Origin: Clostridiales bacterium
Lineage (GTDB): Bacteria > Bacillota > Clostridia > Lachnospirales > Lachnospiraceae
DNA length: 51,714 nt
Direction: 5' to 3'
Assembly: GCA_012520645.1 (NCBI GenBank)
Contig: JAAYNV010000005.1
Location: 1 to 51,714 of the forward strand
Shown: positions 1 to 9,766 of the stretch, one piece after another
Layout: each line of letters opens with the position of its first letter
Position numbering within the stretch: the first letter of the stretch is position 1
The notes under the pieces: model-generated
The model's database searches: none
What the model saw: the letters and a program-made list of their open reading frames with translations, nothing else
What the model was told of the DNA's origin: nothing
Position numbers and translations under genes: made by a program

Positions 1-2152
1 CATTGACCTTATAGTTGGGATGACCACTGTCGTTCCACTTTTTGCATGCCAGACATGCCTGCCTGAGCACATAATTGCCAATCGGATTAATCAACCCCAG
101 ATATTCTGCCAGCGGAATAAATTCCGACGGAGAAATCGCACCCATTTCCACGCTGTTCCAACGGATCAGGGCTTCTGCGCCGGTACACGGGCTTCCCGGA
201 AGTCTGTTATCCACAATCGGCTGAAAATAGACTTCAAACTCCTTGTATCCGTCCACAGTGGCATCCCGCATATTCTTTTCCATATCCAGACGCTTATTGG
301 ATCCGGTCATAATGTTGTCAGAATACTGTGCCATACGGTTCTTGCCGCTCTTCTTGGCCTCGTACATGGCAATATCCGCTTTTTTGATCAGATCCTGAAC
401 ATTTTCCCCCTCTGTCGGGAAGTTCACAACCCCCATACTCATCGTACAGTAATAGTCCGCATCCTTTAAAAACCAAGGCTTGCCAAAAATATCCCGGATC
501 TGATTGATGATCATATCAAACCGGTCATAGCTTGACGGTGGAATAATAATAACAAATTCATCACCACCCATACGATAACATGTGTTATCAATTCCATCCA
601 CTCTTCGCAAACTGTGCGAGATTGCTTTTAACAAAACATCTCCATACTGATGTCCCAATCCGTCATTGATGTGCTTGAAGTCATCCAGATCCAGATACAA
701 AAGCGCACCGACTGTTTTATCTTTTTTCGCCTGATCAATATGCCATGCCAGATCCCTCTCACAGCACATTCTGTTATATAATCCGGTCAGGAAATCCGTA
801 TACGCCTGCTGTTCGATCTTTCTCTGGTAAATCTTCTTATCTGTAATGTCATAAATCGCATACAGATCCGCCTTCCTGCCATCTACCCAGTGAATCGTAG
901 TACAATAAAGATCATACCAACGTTTTCTCTCCAAATGGCAGACTTCATAATTGCTGTTGTTTCGTCCTGCTTTCCGGTTGTTCTGAAGAAGATTTTCCAG
1001 AGTCCCCTCCTTCAGTTCCTTTTGAAATTCCTTTTTTAAGATGCGGTTCCCGAACAAAAATTCCCCGCTTTCTTCATCCTTTACATAAATGGCACTTCCG
1101 ACATTGTCGAGAATATTTTCCAGCGCCTCATAGGAGCTTGCCAGCGAATTTTTCTGGATTCGTTTCGTGATAATGCTCTGCATGATCTTGACCACATCAT
1201 TAATAAACTTGATCTCATCGACCTGCCAGTGCCTTTCCTCCCTGCATTCACAAAATGACACATACATGCTGACTGCACCGCCGATCTGAATCGGCAGTAC
1301 TGCAACAGCCTTTAAATGCATCACTTTCATATATTCCTCTTCCGAAGCAGTCAGATTCGCACCGGAAGATATCACGACCGGCCTGTCCGTATACAAAATC
1401 CCCGGACGCTCGATTCCCCTTGTCTGATCCAAAACAGATGCAATGCCCTGATTACACCACTGGGCAAGCAGATCAACCCGCTCACCGTTTTTTTGTTTTC
1501 TAAAAATCTGACAGCTGGATACCTGAAGAAACTTTCCTGTCAGTTCTAAAATCTTTAACAGAAGCTCCTCAATTCCTTCATCACTCTCTAAAAACTGGAC
1601 GATCTCTGTAAATGTCTCGATCCGGTGCAGGGATTTGCTCATTGCCTGCTCTGTCAGCTTGTTCCTTCTGCTTTCCGCCTCAGCTGTCACAGTCGCAAAT
1701 TTCACCTGCATAATTTTCTGGCAGGTATCCCTCAATAAATCCATGGAACGGTACAGCTGCGCTCTTGTGGTTACGGTAGTAATTCCCTCCAGTCGTTCCC
1801 CTGCCTCTTCCTGCTCTTCCAGCTCATCCAGAACAGCAAAAATAAGCCAATTACACACTGTCCTGCCTTTGATTCCGTTCGATATAGCAGCCAGCTTGAC
1901 ATTGGCATATGCAGTATCTTCTACAATCTGTTCCTCCAATGTACCCGGTTCTGAAATTCTCCGGAAAACAGACTCTATCCTGTCTTTTGTTACACTGGAT
2001 GCTACCAGCTTCGCCTCTTCCTTTCTGACACCCGAAAGTTCTGTAATCTGATTTCCCTTCGCATCCGCACAGAACACAAACAGGTTGGTCACGTCGCAAA
2101 ACCGGTCCTGCAAAAGCTGCAGATCCTTTCGCCCCAAAAGCCCCTCCGCCAT
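1..2152 (-). CDS. Sensor protein with GAF, PAS, GGDEF and EAL domains (3' end outside window)
   Basis: Cyclic di-GMP turnover protein; the window holds about 717 codons and the reading frame is still open at base 1. Translating the minus strand gives an N-terminal region (about residues 1-110) that resembles the PocR sensory family (LLQDRFCDVTNLFVFCADA), a GAF-like region (about 170-325), a PAS-like region (about 340-445), a GGDEF domain starting at YTDFLTGLYNR (about 455) with intact GGDEF near residue 528, and the start of an EAL domain with GAEALIRW near residue 660. The intact GGDEF and EAL signatures suggest both cyclase and phosphodiesterase activity, but the EAL metal ligands beyond the edge cannot be seen. 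The start at 2152 is the only in-frame ATG after an upstream stop; its ribosome site is weak, so the start is uncertain. No transmembrane segment is evident, so it is probably cytoplasmic. Confidence 0.88.
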   Translation of the reverse strand, partial: MAEGLLGRKDLQLLQDRFCDVTNLFVFCADAKGNQITELSGVRKEEAKLVASSVTKDRIESVFRRISEPGTLEEQIVEDTAYANVKLAAISNGIKGRTVCNWLIFAVLDELEEQEEAGERLEGITTVTTRAQLYRSMDLLRDTCQKIMQVKFATVTAEAESRRNKLTEQAMSKSLHRIETFTEIVQFLESDEGIEELLLKILELTGKFLQVSSCQIFRKQKNGERVDLLAQWCNQGIASVLDQTRGIERPGILYTDRPVVISSGANLTASEEEYMKVMHLKAVAVLPIQIGGAVSMYVSFCECREERHWQVDEIKFINDVVKIMQSIITKRIQKNSLASSYEALENILDNVGSAIYVKDEESGEFLFGNRILKKEFQKELKEGTLENLLQNNRKAGRNNSNYEVCHLERKRWYDLYCTTIHWVDGRKADLYAIYDITDKKIYQRKIEQQAYTDFLTGLYNRMCCERDLAWHIDQAKKDKTVGALLYLDLDDFKHINDGLGHQYGDVLLKAISHSLRRVDGIDNTCYRMGGDEFVIIIPPSSYDRFDMIINQIRDIFGKPWFLKDADYYCTMSMGVVNFPTEGENVQDLIKKADIAMYEAKKSGKNRMAQYSDNIMTGSNKRLDMEKNMRDATVDGYKEFEVYFQPIVDNRLPGSPCTGAEALIRWNSVEMGAISPSEFIPLAEYLGLINPIGNYVLRQACLACKKWNDSGHPNYKVN

Positions 2153-2264
2153 GTAATCGCTTTCTATAGAACATTCATTTTTTTCCCCAGCACTACATTG
2201 CCTCCACTCATCATTCTACTACAAATCCAATCTGATAATTTTATTTTACATGAAAAACTTCTTG

Positions 2265-2317
2265 AATGCAACACCTCTTCACCGCGCTAAATCGCGTAGC
2301 AGCTTACCGCAGCAGTT
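2265..2317. repeat. Dispersed intergenic repeat, copy 1
   Basis: This stretch between the divergent signalling and glycosyltransferase genes aligns almost without gaps with 31692-31742. Shared blocks are AATGCAAC, GCGCTAA, TAGCAGC and AGCAGTT at matching spacing. The element has no coding potential and its type is unknown. Confidence 0.4.
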
Positions 2318-2346
2318 CAACCGCCTGCCAAGTTACTGCTCCATCC

Positions 2347-2376
2347 TTTACATGCACCGGATGGATATGCTAGAAT
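2347..2376 (+). promoter_or_regulatory. Promoter of GT-C protein gene
   Basis: TTTACA and TAGAAT separated by 18 bases, with an extended TGC before the -10. It lies about 60 bases upstream of the start codon at 2435. Confidence 0.45.
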
Positions 2377-2434
2377 GGACAATAAAACTATTAGAAATAA
2401 TATATAAAAATATAAGTGTAAAGAGAGATTTTTC

Positions 2435-3919
2435 ATGTATTCCAAAGTAAAAAACTTTTTGCAAAACGGTGAGAACAAAAAAGCACTGTTCTTTTATGCC
2501 ACACTGATTTCGGCAATGCTTTTCTTTGTATTGCTTCAGCCGCTCGGAGAACCGCCTGACGAGGCGAACCACTATCTGATCGTACAGTACATCTGTCTGC
2601 ACGGTACCATTCCTCATGGCGCTGACCCTGAAATTCTAATCTTTGGTTACGGTGGTTCCTATGCGTACCAGCCGATACTGACCTATATTATTCAGGGATA
2701 TCTGCTGCGCTTTTTATTCGGTTTCTGCAAGGACGGTTACCTGCTGCTTCTTGCCGCAAGACTGGTCAATGTCGTATTTGGCATCATCATGGCTGTCTAT
2801 GTCCGCAAGACCGCAAAGCTTTTATTCCGCTCTGCAAGCTGGCAGTGGCTGTTCTCCATCCTGATCATGTTCCTGCCGCAGAGCCTTTTTCTGCATACCT
2901 ATGTCAACACGGATTCCATGGCAATGATGTCCACTGCCATCATGGTCTATGCGTGGCTGAATGGCTATAGAACTCACTGGAATCGTACTTCCTGTCTGAC
3001 ACTGGCAGCCGGAATCTCTTTCTGCGCACTTTCTTATTATAATGCCTATGGCTTTATTTTGTGCAGCATCCTCTTTTTTATTTATACCTGGTTTGAAAAA
3101 GATTCCGTTTCCGGGAAACGACAGCTTAACTGGAAAGGAATGCTGCGCTACGGTCTCTTCATCAGTGCGGTTGTATTGCTCTGCATCAGCTGGTGGTTCA
3201 TCCGTAATGCTGTTTTATACAACGGTGATTTCCTCGGACTTGCCGCAAGAGCAAAGTGCACCTTGGAAACCGCCACCGAACAGTATCACCCACTGACTAA
3301 AAAGACTTACTATAATACCGGCTATTCTCTCTTTTATATGATATTCCGGACGGACTTTCTGGAACTTTTGACCAACAGCACGATCGCGACCTTCGGTCCG
3401 ATGAGCATTGTCACCTTTAAACATATTTATACGGTGATAAAATGGCTGACTGTACTTTCCCTTGCTGCAGTAATCTGTATTCCCAAAAGACTTATCCAGG
3501 ATGTCTGTCCCAAATGCCACAAAGCAGATTCCGCTTCTGCCCTGTGCCCAGCCCCGCCGGAGGAATGGGATACCGCTGACCGCAGAGCCCTCTACGTCTG
3601 TATGCTTTCCTGTATCGTGATTACAGTATCCCTCTGTGTCGGCTATTCTTATTTAAGCGATTACCAGCCGCAGGGACGCTATATCCTGCCAATGCTCGTA
3701 CCATTTGCTTATTTTATGACATTAGGAATGAGCAGAATTGCCGGACTGCTTCAGGCAAAATTAAAAATCCGGGCTGCACTTTTATCCAGACTTCCGTCAT
3801 TTTTGACTACACTGGTTGCTTTGTTTTACTTTTACGCTCTCTGGATTACGTTAATCCGGGTCGTATTTCCGGTCTATTATCCGACCTCGATTTTATACTA
3901 TATTCGAAACCTGATATAG
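2435..3919 (+). CDS. Polytopic membrane protein, DUF2142/GT-C glycosyltransferase-like
   Basis: A 494-residue protein with roughly ten or more hydrophobic segments. The first membrane span (about 17-36) is followed by an acidic first loop, PPDEANHY, with D42-E43. This arrangement is typical of GT-C glycosyltransferases, which transfer sugars from polyprenyl-phosphate donors on the outer face of the membrane, and PDE-x-x-H is the DUF2142 signature. A loop around residues 350-375 carries CPKCHK and a later Cys. It stands alone on the plus strand with its own promoter and ends at a bidirectional terminator shared with guaB. Acceptor and donor cannot be read from the sequence; the family call is moderately sure and the membrane topology is certain. 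Confidence 0.75.
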   Translation: MYSKVKNFLQNGENKKALFFYATLISAMLFFVLLQPLGEPPDEANHYLIVQYICLHGTIPHGADPEILIFGYGGSYAYQPILTYIIQGYLLRFLFGFCKDGYLLLLAARLVNVVFGIIMAVYVRKTAKLLFRSASWQWLFSILIMFLPQSLFLHTYVNTDSMAMMSTAIMVYAWLNGYRTHWNRTSCLTLAAGISFCALSYYNAYGFILCSILFFIYTWFEKDSVSGKRQLNWKGMLRYGLFISAVVLLCISWWFIRNAVLYNGDFLGLAARAKCTLETATEQYHPLTKKTYYNTGYSLFYMIFRTDFLELLTNSTIATFGPMSIVTFKHIYTVIKWLTVLSLAAVICIPKRLIQDVCPKCHKADSASALCPAPPEEWDTADRRALYVCMLSCIVITVSLCVGYSYLSDYQPQGRYILPMLVPFAYFMTLGMSRIAGLLQAKLKIRAALLSRLPSFLTTLVALFYFYALWITLIRVVFPVYYPTSILYYIRNLI

Positions 3920-3989
3920 CCCTGCCGTTTCGCATACAGACAGGGACCCGCTGGTGGTTCCTCTGCGCATAACAGGCATAATAGGTACG

Positions 3990-4024
3990 AAAAAAAGGAT
4001 TCAGAAAACTCTGAATCCTTTTTG
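3990..4024. terminator. Bidirectional terminator between GT-C gene and guaB
   Basis: AAAAAGGATTCAGA, a four-base AAAC loop, then TCTGAATCCTTTTT. The A-run and T-run on either side let it act on both converging genes. Confidence 0.9.
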
Positions 4025-4066
4025 TATTTCATACTATGCTGCTCCAATTTATCTTAGTAAACCGGC

Positions 4067-5582
<1,516 letters not shown>

Positions 5583-5586
<4 letters not shown>

Positions 5587-6083
5587 TCCGTAAATACCTT
5601 ACGCGGCGCAATATTCTGAATCGCTTTGATCAGCTTTGGATCCGGCTCCAGAATCACTTTTTTCTCACCATTAAAATACATGACATAGCGCTTGTCCGGC
5701 TGTTCAGCCACTCCGGAGCTGTAATCCACTGTTTTATAATTTTTATTTTTATAATCATCCAGATGATAGGACTGAATCGGAGCCAGTACTTCCATCCGTT
5801 CCAGATCAAATTCCTCCACCTTTTTGCGCCTGCTCTTTGCCATAACCTTATCAATGGAAAGCTGTTTATCCACATAAAGATACTCATATTCCAGATCGGA
5901 ATTCAGATACACAAAATAAGCAGCAACTCCACAGAGTACTGCCGCAATCAAAAGCGGAAACATTCCCATCAATCCCGGCAATGCGAAAATCACCGTTGCC
6001 GCCATGGTCACAATGCGTAACAGCATCATTCCAACCGATGTTTTTTTCTTAACAAGCAACTCTACATATGTGTCATTGTACAT
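5583..6083 (-). CDS. DUF6106-like small membrane protein
   Basis: A 166-residue protein with two closely spaced hydrophobic spans at about residues 20-55 (rich in Met, Ala and Leu), then a soluble C-terminal region containing YEYLYVDKQLSIDK and an RKKVEEF basic-acidic stretch. I recognise it as like the DUF6106 proteins common near guaB in Lachnospiraceae, from memory only. Function is unknown; the C-terminal part resembles PH-like/YdbT-type membrane proteins in pattern. The ATG at 6083 follows GGGAGGTACAGTG; a GTG one codon upstream is less likely. It is transcribed from its own promoter and may read through into guaB, although guaB also has its own promoter. Confidence 0.7.
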
Positions 6084-6113
6084 CACTGTACCTCCCTTAG
6101 TTTCTTACTTAAT

Positions 6114-6142
6114 AATATAGTACAAAGAGAAACGCCTTTCAA
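6114..6142 (-). promoter_or_regulatory. Promoter of DUF6106-like gene
   Basis: TTGAAA (6137-6142) and TATATT (6114-6119), 17-base spacer, about 30 bases upstream of the start codon. Confidence 0.65.
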
Positions 6143-6189
6143 GACTTGACAATACGAAAACTTTTTAGAATTAGTTTATCTTCTGTTCC

Positions 6190-6218
6190 TTGTCCCATCT
6201 TTGCGCACATGCTATACT
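6190..6218 (+). promoter_or_regulatory. Promoter of the anchored protein gene at 6267
   Basis: TTGTCC and TATACT with a 17-base spacer and an extended TGC before the -10. It is back to back with the promoter at 6114-6142. Confidence 0.6.
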
Positions 6219-6266
6219 ATGCTTTAGAAATAAATCCATCTTACACAGGAAAGGAGTGCCTGATCC

Positions 6267-7016
6267 ATGTCTTCCGCACACGCAAATATTCAGGATGAGA
6301 TCAACGAGCAGAAAAAGAAATTTAAGGATATGACCCCCAAGCAGAAATTCCGCTATTTCTGGGATTACTATAAGATACCGACTCTGGTAATTATTGTGGC
6401 TGTTATTTTTACAGTGACCTTTGTCAGAGACTATATCGAGGGACAGAAAGAAACCCTGCTCTATGCCACGCTGATCAATTCCAATCCAATGAATGACTAT
6501 GAACAACTGGCTGCTGATTTTGCTGATTATGCAGGCATTGATCTGGAACAAAATCACGTAATCTTCGATTCCTCTGTTCAGTTTTCCACTGAAAACTATC
6601 AGATGGAAATGGCTTCTACCCAGAAAATGATGACTATGGCATCCGCCGGAACCATGGATGTAGTACTCGCTGATGAGGAAACCTTCAGTAACTATACGGA
6701 TGCCGGATACTTTTATGATCTGCGGACCGTTCTGGATGCAGAGCTTTTAAAAACCTACGAGGATTCCTTATATTATTATACCTATGATCCGAAAGCCGCC
6801 CGTGCCAAAGCGGAAGAAGCCGGCGTAAAATACGAGGAATCAAACGGACCTTATGATACCCTGGAGCCTGTACCGATTGGCATCAGGCTGACCAAACTGC
6901 ACAATCTGCCGGAAGGAACCTTTTTAAATTCCGGTTGCCAAATTTTTGGAATCTGTGCCAATTCAGAACATGTGGACCAGGCAGTCACCTTCCTGCATTT
7001 TCTGGAAGGACAGTAA
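6267..7016 (+). CDS. Membrane-anchored extracytoplasmic protein of unknown function
   Basis: A 249-residue protein. The first 30 residues are charged (DEINEQKKKFKDMTPKQKF) and should be cytoplasmic; a single membrane span follows (about residues 37-54, PTLVIIVAVIFTVTFV), then a large soluble outer domain rich in Asp, Tyr and Thr. The outer part contains MDVVLADEETFSNY and ends with DQAVTFLHFLEGQ, a pattern reminiscent of the last helices of extracellular solute-binding proteins, but no lipobox is present. I do not recognise a named family. The start follows AAAGGAGTGCCTGATCC. It is monocistronic between its promoter and the terminator at 7034-7086. Confidence 0.7.
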   Translation: MSSAHANIQDEINEQKKKFKDMTPKQKFRYFWDYYKIPTLVIIVAVIFTVTFVRDYIEGQKETLLYATLINSNPMNDYEQLAADFADYAGIDLEQNHVIFDSSVQFSTENYQMEMASTQKMMTMASAGTMDVVLADEETFSNYTDAGYFYDLRTVLDAELLKTYEDSLYYYTYDPKAARAKAEEAGVKYEESNGPYDTLEPVPIGIRLTKLHNLPEGTFLNSGCQIFGICANSEHVDQAVTFLHFLEGQ

Positions 7017-7033
7017 AGTTTCCTATCTCATAT

Positions 7034-7086
7034 AAAAAAGTCTGTTAGAAGCAGGTATATTTTCCCCTGCTTCGGACAGACTTTTC
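7034..7086 (+). terminator. Terminator after the 6267 gene, abutting the next start codon
   Basis: AAAAGTCTGT pairs with ACAGACTTTT and an inner GAAGCAGG pairs with CCTGCTTC. The hairpin ends two bases before the ATG of the next gene. Confidence 0.8.
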
Positions 7087-7088
7087 TT

Positions 7089-7604
7089 ATGAAAAAATAT
7101 TTGTTTCTTTTCTTTGCAGCATCCGTTTTGGGCTATATATGGGAAGTTCTGCTATTTCTGCTAAAAGAAGACCGTTTCTATAACCGTGGCTTTTTTTACG
7201 GTCCATGGCTGCCCGTCTACGGACTTGGCGCAGTACTGCTCGATCTTGGGCTTCACTGGCTGTCCTCACATCCCGTTTATGTCTTCTTTCTCTCCCTTTT
7301 CATTGGCACCGGAGTCGAGCTTGCCATCGGTCTAATTCTGGATCTGTTCTGGAACCGCCGTTACTGGGATTACAGTGGATATATCTTAAACCTTGACGGC
7401 TATATCTGCCTGTCTTCGGCACTGGCATTTGGCTTTGCCGGGATGTTGTGGATCTGCTTTGTTACGCCAAGGCTGCTCAAGGCTCTGGATGCCCTGCTGC
7501 CCAAACACCAGAATCTCCTGCTAACCATTATCGCACTGGTTTTCCTGTTTGATCTGGCTGTTTCGCTCATATTTCCCAATGCCGGACAGGGAGTAACCTT
7601 CTAG
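7089..7604 (+). CDS. Putative ABC-transporter type IV membrane protein (PF06541-like)
   Basis: A 171-residue protein with four or five membrane spans. The N terminus SVLGYIWEVLLF and the RGFFYGPWLPVYGLGAVLL motif are characteristic of the uncharacterised CmpB-like family PF06541, here of typical length. No ATPase partner lies next to it, so a transport role is only a family label. The ATG at 7089 sits immediately after the preceding terminator hairpin and has no recognisable Shine-Dalgarno; later in-frame ATGs would remove the first conserved span, so the start is kept. It converges on the gene at 7644-8147 without an evident terminator. Confidence 0.75.
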   Translation: MKKYLFLFFAASVLGYIWEVLLFLLKEDRFYNRGFFYGPWLPVYGLGAVLLDLGLHWLSSHPVYVFFLSLFIGTGVELAIGLILDLFWNRRYWDYSGYILNLDGYICLSSALAFGFAGMLWICFVTPRLLKALDALLPKHQNLLLTIIALVFLFDLAVSLIFPNAGQGVTF

Positions 7605-7643
7605 TGCTCTTCCCTTCCATTCTTTTCTGAAATTCAGCTAATG

Positions 7644-8147
7644 TCAACTGTTTTTGCGCATTTTCCCGGAAAATATGATAATGAGAACTACAGAAAGTAA
7701 CGATAACAGATCGGAAATCAGTAACCCAATCATCCCATTGGCAGCGCCCACTTTTGCACACATCCATAAGTTTCTGACATAATCATATGCCGGAACATGC
7801 CGGAATATATTCAACCAAACCTCAAGACGAAAGGAAAAACTGCATACATAATAGAGCACTCCGGAAACTAACTCTATCACCAATACAACAATGGAAATAA
7901 TCCAAACAGCTGTCATACACTGCTTACTGTTATCCCTGACAACGGAAGCCAGAATCGCAAAGATCAGTGGAAAAATCAGACAACCAGTTAAATTCGGTCC
8001 AAAGGACAATTGCCTTACAAACGCATCCCAATACGGACTGAAGCCACGTATATACGACAAAATAAGATATAGCACTGAAGAAATCAATGCCACTGCTAAC
8101 GGAGTCCATGCCATTAAAAATCTTTTACCTTTATTCTCTTTCATCAT
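7644..8147 (-). CDS. Hypothetical membrane protein
   Basis: A 167-residue protein with four membrane spans (about residues 12-32, 50-68, 80-100 and 138-160). I do not recognise a family. Its start overlaps the end of the zinc-ribbon gene by 17 bases, so the two are translationally coupled in a three-gene operon (8680 to 7644). Two adjacent ATG codons, 8147 and 8144, are possible starts. Confidence 0.65.
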   Translation of the reverse strand: MMKENKGKRFLMAWTPLAVALISSVLYLILSYIRGFSPYWDAFVRQLSFGPNLTGCLIFPLIFAILASVVRDNSKQCMTAVWIISIVVLVIELVSGVLYYVCSFSFRLEVWLNIFRHVPAYDYVRNLWMCAKVGAANGMIGLLISDLLSLLSVVLIIIFSGKMRKNS

Positions 8148-8406
8148 TCTGTACCATCCTTTTTTGTTTCATCTCTTCCATTATCTCTTTATACTGTTCT
8201 TTTGTAATTTGCAGATAGCTGCCACAATTTGGACATTCTACACAATATACCTTGCGGTATGGAATAATCGGAATAAAAAACAGCGTAAACCACGTCCGTT
8301 TTACACATAGACGCCACATTAATGTCTGGTTACAATAGTCACAATGTTTTTGGAACATGTCACCTTTCTTGCTTTTCGTCACACGTCCCCATCCCCATAT
8401 TATCAT
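8131..8406 (-). CDS. Zinc-ribbon family protein
   Basis: A 91-residue protein with two Cys pairs: CDYC in the first half and CVECPNCGSYLQI in the second, the second resembling the zinc-ribbon 15 family whose members often carry the motif F-x-P-I-I-P, also seen here (FFIPIIPYRK). The hydrophobic middle may lie at the membrane surface. The ATG at 8406 is chosen because GGGAGGAG lies seven bases upstream; an upstream extension in the same frame has no ribosome site. It begins two bases after the preceding gene stops and overlaps the next gene. Role unknown. Confidence 0.7.
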   Translation of the reverse strand: MIIWGWGRVTKSKKGDMFQKHCDYCNQTLMWRLCVKRTWFTLFFIPIIPYRKVYCVECPNCGSYLQITKEQYKEIMEEMKQKRMVQNDERE

Positions 8407-8407
8407 T

Positions 8408-8680
8408 TCATACTCCTCCCTTTCCACTGACTTTATTCTGCAAATATCTCCTGTTCGATCCCACTGCAAAGGCCAGAATCATCATCATAAAAGATAACAT
8501 AATGGAGCAACAGGCAGTAATTGAAATCCCCTCTATTCCCGCTCCCCGGAGAAATCCCTTCCGAAAATCTCCTTCCGGCATAGTTACTATAAAAAGCAGA
8601 ATCAGGATTGGCAACATCTGAAAAAACAGATGCAGTGAATTCAATACATAAATCACATAAATTCCTTTTGGTTTTTTCAT
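8408..8680 (-). CDS. Small hypothetical membrane protein
   Basis: A 90-residue protein with two membrane spans (about residues 8-32 and 52-72), first gene of the small-protein operon. The start follows GGAAGGAATAAAAACAA. An overlapping frame over nearly the same bases (8433-8741) lacks the spans and is treated as a shadow. No family is recognised. Confidence 0.6.
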   Translation of the reverse strand: MKKPKGIYVIYVLNSLHLFFQMLPILILLFIVTMPEGDFRKGFLRGAGIEGISITACCSIMLSFMMMILAFAVGSNRRYLQNKVSGKGGV

Positions 8681-8794
8681 TTGTTTTTATTCCTTCCCTC
8701 ATTTTCTGTAAAATTATACTACATATTGAATTTGTTTTCACTAGTTTTTTTCTGAAATAATATCTTTGAAAATAATATGAAAATTTTTCATACC

Positions 8795-8831
8795 AAAAAG
8801 GGCTCCTGCCGCTCTGGCAGAAGCCCTTTTT
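8795..8831 (-). terminator. Terminator of the D-lyxose isomerase gene
   Basis: AAAAAGGGCT...CTGCC pairs with GGCAG...AGCCCTTTTT with one internal mismatch and a five-base loop. Confidence 0.85.
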
Positions 8832-8863
8832 GCTTTCTTTTTTATACTTTCCGTTTTCCGCTC

Positions 8864-9541
8864 TTACTTCGCTGCCGGATACTCATTGCAAAGCAGACGG
8901 TAAGGTGCTTCATCCTCTTCAATCTTCGGGAAACGTCCAACGTTCTCATAAAAACGGTTGTCCGTATTGTCGTCGTTGCACATGGAAACCTCACCGATCA
9001 GAACATCTCCCGTACCCTCCTTGATATCAAAGTCATGGTACTGGTGCGGCCATAAGGTGATGCTCTCGCCCGGCTTTAATTCCACGCCGGTTCCTGCCGG
9101 AACATAATAGGAACGTCCGTCGGAATTGACCAGAACATCGGTGGTGCCAAGTTCTCCGTTATCATCATTATATACATGAATGATCAATGTACCGCCGCCC
9201 CGGTTGATGATGTCTTCGCTCTTTTTCCAGTGGAAGTGCATCGGGGAATGCTGACCCTCTTTTAACATTAACAGCTTCTCTGCATATACTTTTTTGTATT
9301 TCGAATTGTTCTGATTGCCGTTTCGAAGCGTAATCAGTGCAAAGCCGACCTTGTTAAAATCTCCAAGACCGTAATCCGTGATATCCCAGCCCAGCATGTT
9401 ATCGCGGATCTCATCATACTCTGCGCTCTTATCCTGCCACTCTTTTGGTGTAAAATGGCAAAACGGCGGCAGTTCAAAGCCATGCTCTTTGATTAATGCT
9501 TCCATATCCCTGATTGCTGCATTGATTTCCGATCTTTTCAT
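8864..9541 (-). CDS. D-lyxose/D-mannose isomerase
   Basis: Cupin-fold sugar isomerase that interconverts D-lyxose and D-xylulose (and often D-mannose and D-fructose); metal-dependent and cytoplasmic. The 225-residue product shows the family core: QHSPMHFHWKKSEDI near the middle, with His and Glu metal ligands, and WPHQYHDF toward the C terminus. The ATG at 9541 is chosen because GGAGGAAATCAA precedes it; the longer open frame to 9679 is unlike the family. The gene is alone, without a kinase or transporter, and faces a divergent AraC regulator that probably controls it. It ends at a strong terminator. Confidence 0.88.
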   Translation of the reverse strand: MKRSEINAAIRDMEALIKEHGFELPPFCHFTPKEWQDKSAEYDEIRDNMLGWDITDYGLGDFNKVGFALITLRNGNQNNSKYKKVYAEKLLMLKEGQHSPMHFHWKKSEDIINRGGGTLIIHVYNDDNGELGTTDVLVNSDGRSYYVPAGTGVELKPGESITLWPHQYHDFDIKEGTGDVLIGEVSMCNDDNTDNRFYENVGRFPKIEEDEAPYRLLCNEYPAAK

Positions 9542-9662
9542 TTGATTTCCTCCATTCTCCGCCTTCTGGCGGCTCCCTTTTCCGGTTCCTGCCCAAATCT
9601 GAATCATAGTTTTTCTGGACGGAGTCTTTTGAGACTGCCATGCTTGACTCCTGTTGTAATTC

Positions 9663-9668
9663 ATTATA
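9663..9668 (-). promoter_or_regulatory. -10 element of the D-lyxose isomerase promoter
   Basis: Perfect TATAAT on the minus strand, but only a weak -35 (TAGCAA) at 17 bases. A poor -35 with a perfect -10 fits an activator-dependent promoter. Confidence 0.4.
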
Positions 9669-9714
9669 AAATTATTCAAAACGTATTGCTATCATTTATA
9701 TATTCCGTACAAAA

Positions 9715-9735
9715 TTGATATTTTCAGATATCCAA
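9715..9735. promoter_or_regulatory. Candidate operator between lyxose isomerase and AraC genes
   Basis: Imperfect dyad TTGATAT...ATATCCAA in the divergent intergenic region, upstream of both genes. It may bind the AraC-type regulator; this is inference from position only. Confidence 0.25.
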
Positions 9736-9766
9736 AACTGCATCCTGTTTAGAAGGGAGACTGCTT

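Noticed and set aside
8433-8741. 102-codon frame overlapping the small membrane gene at 8408-8680
   Set aside because: The other frame has hydrophobic spans and a good ribosome site and is coupled to the next gene.
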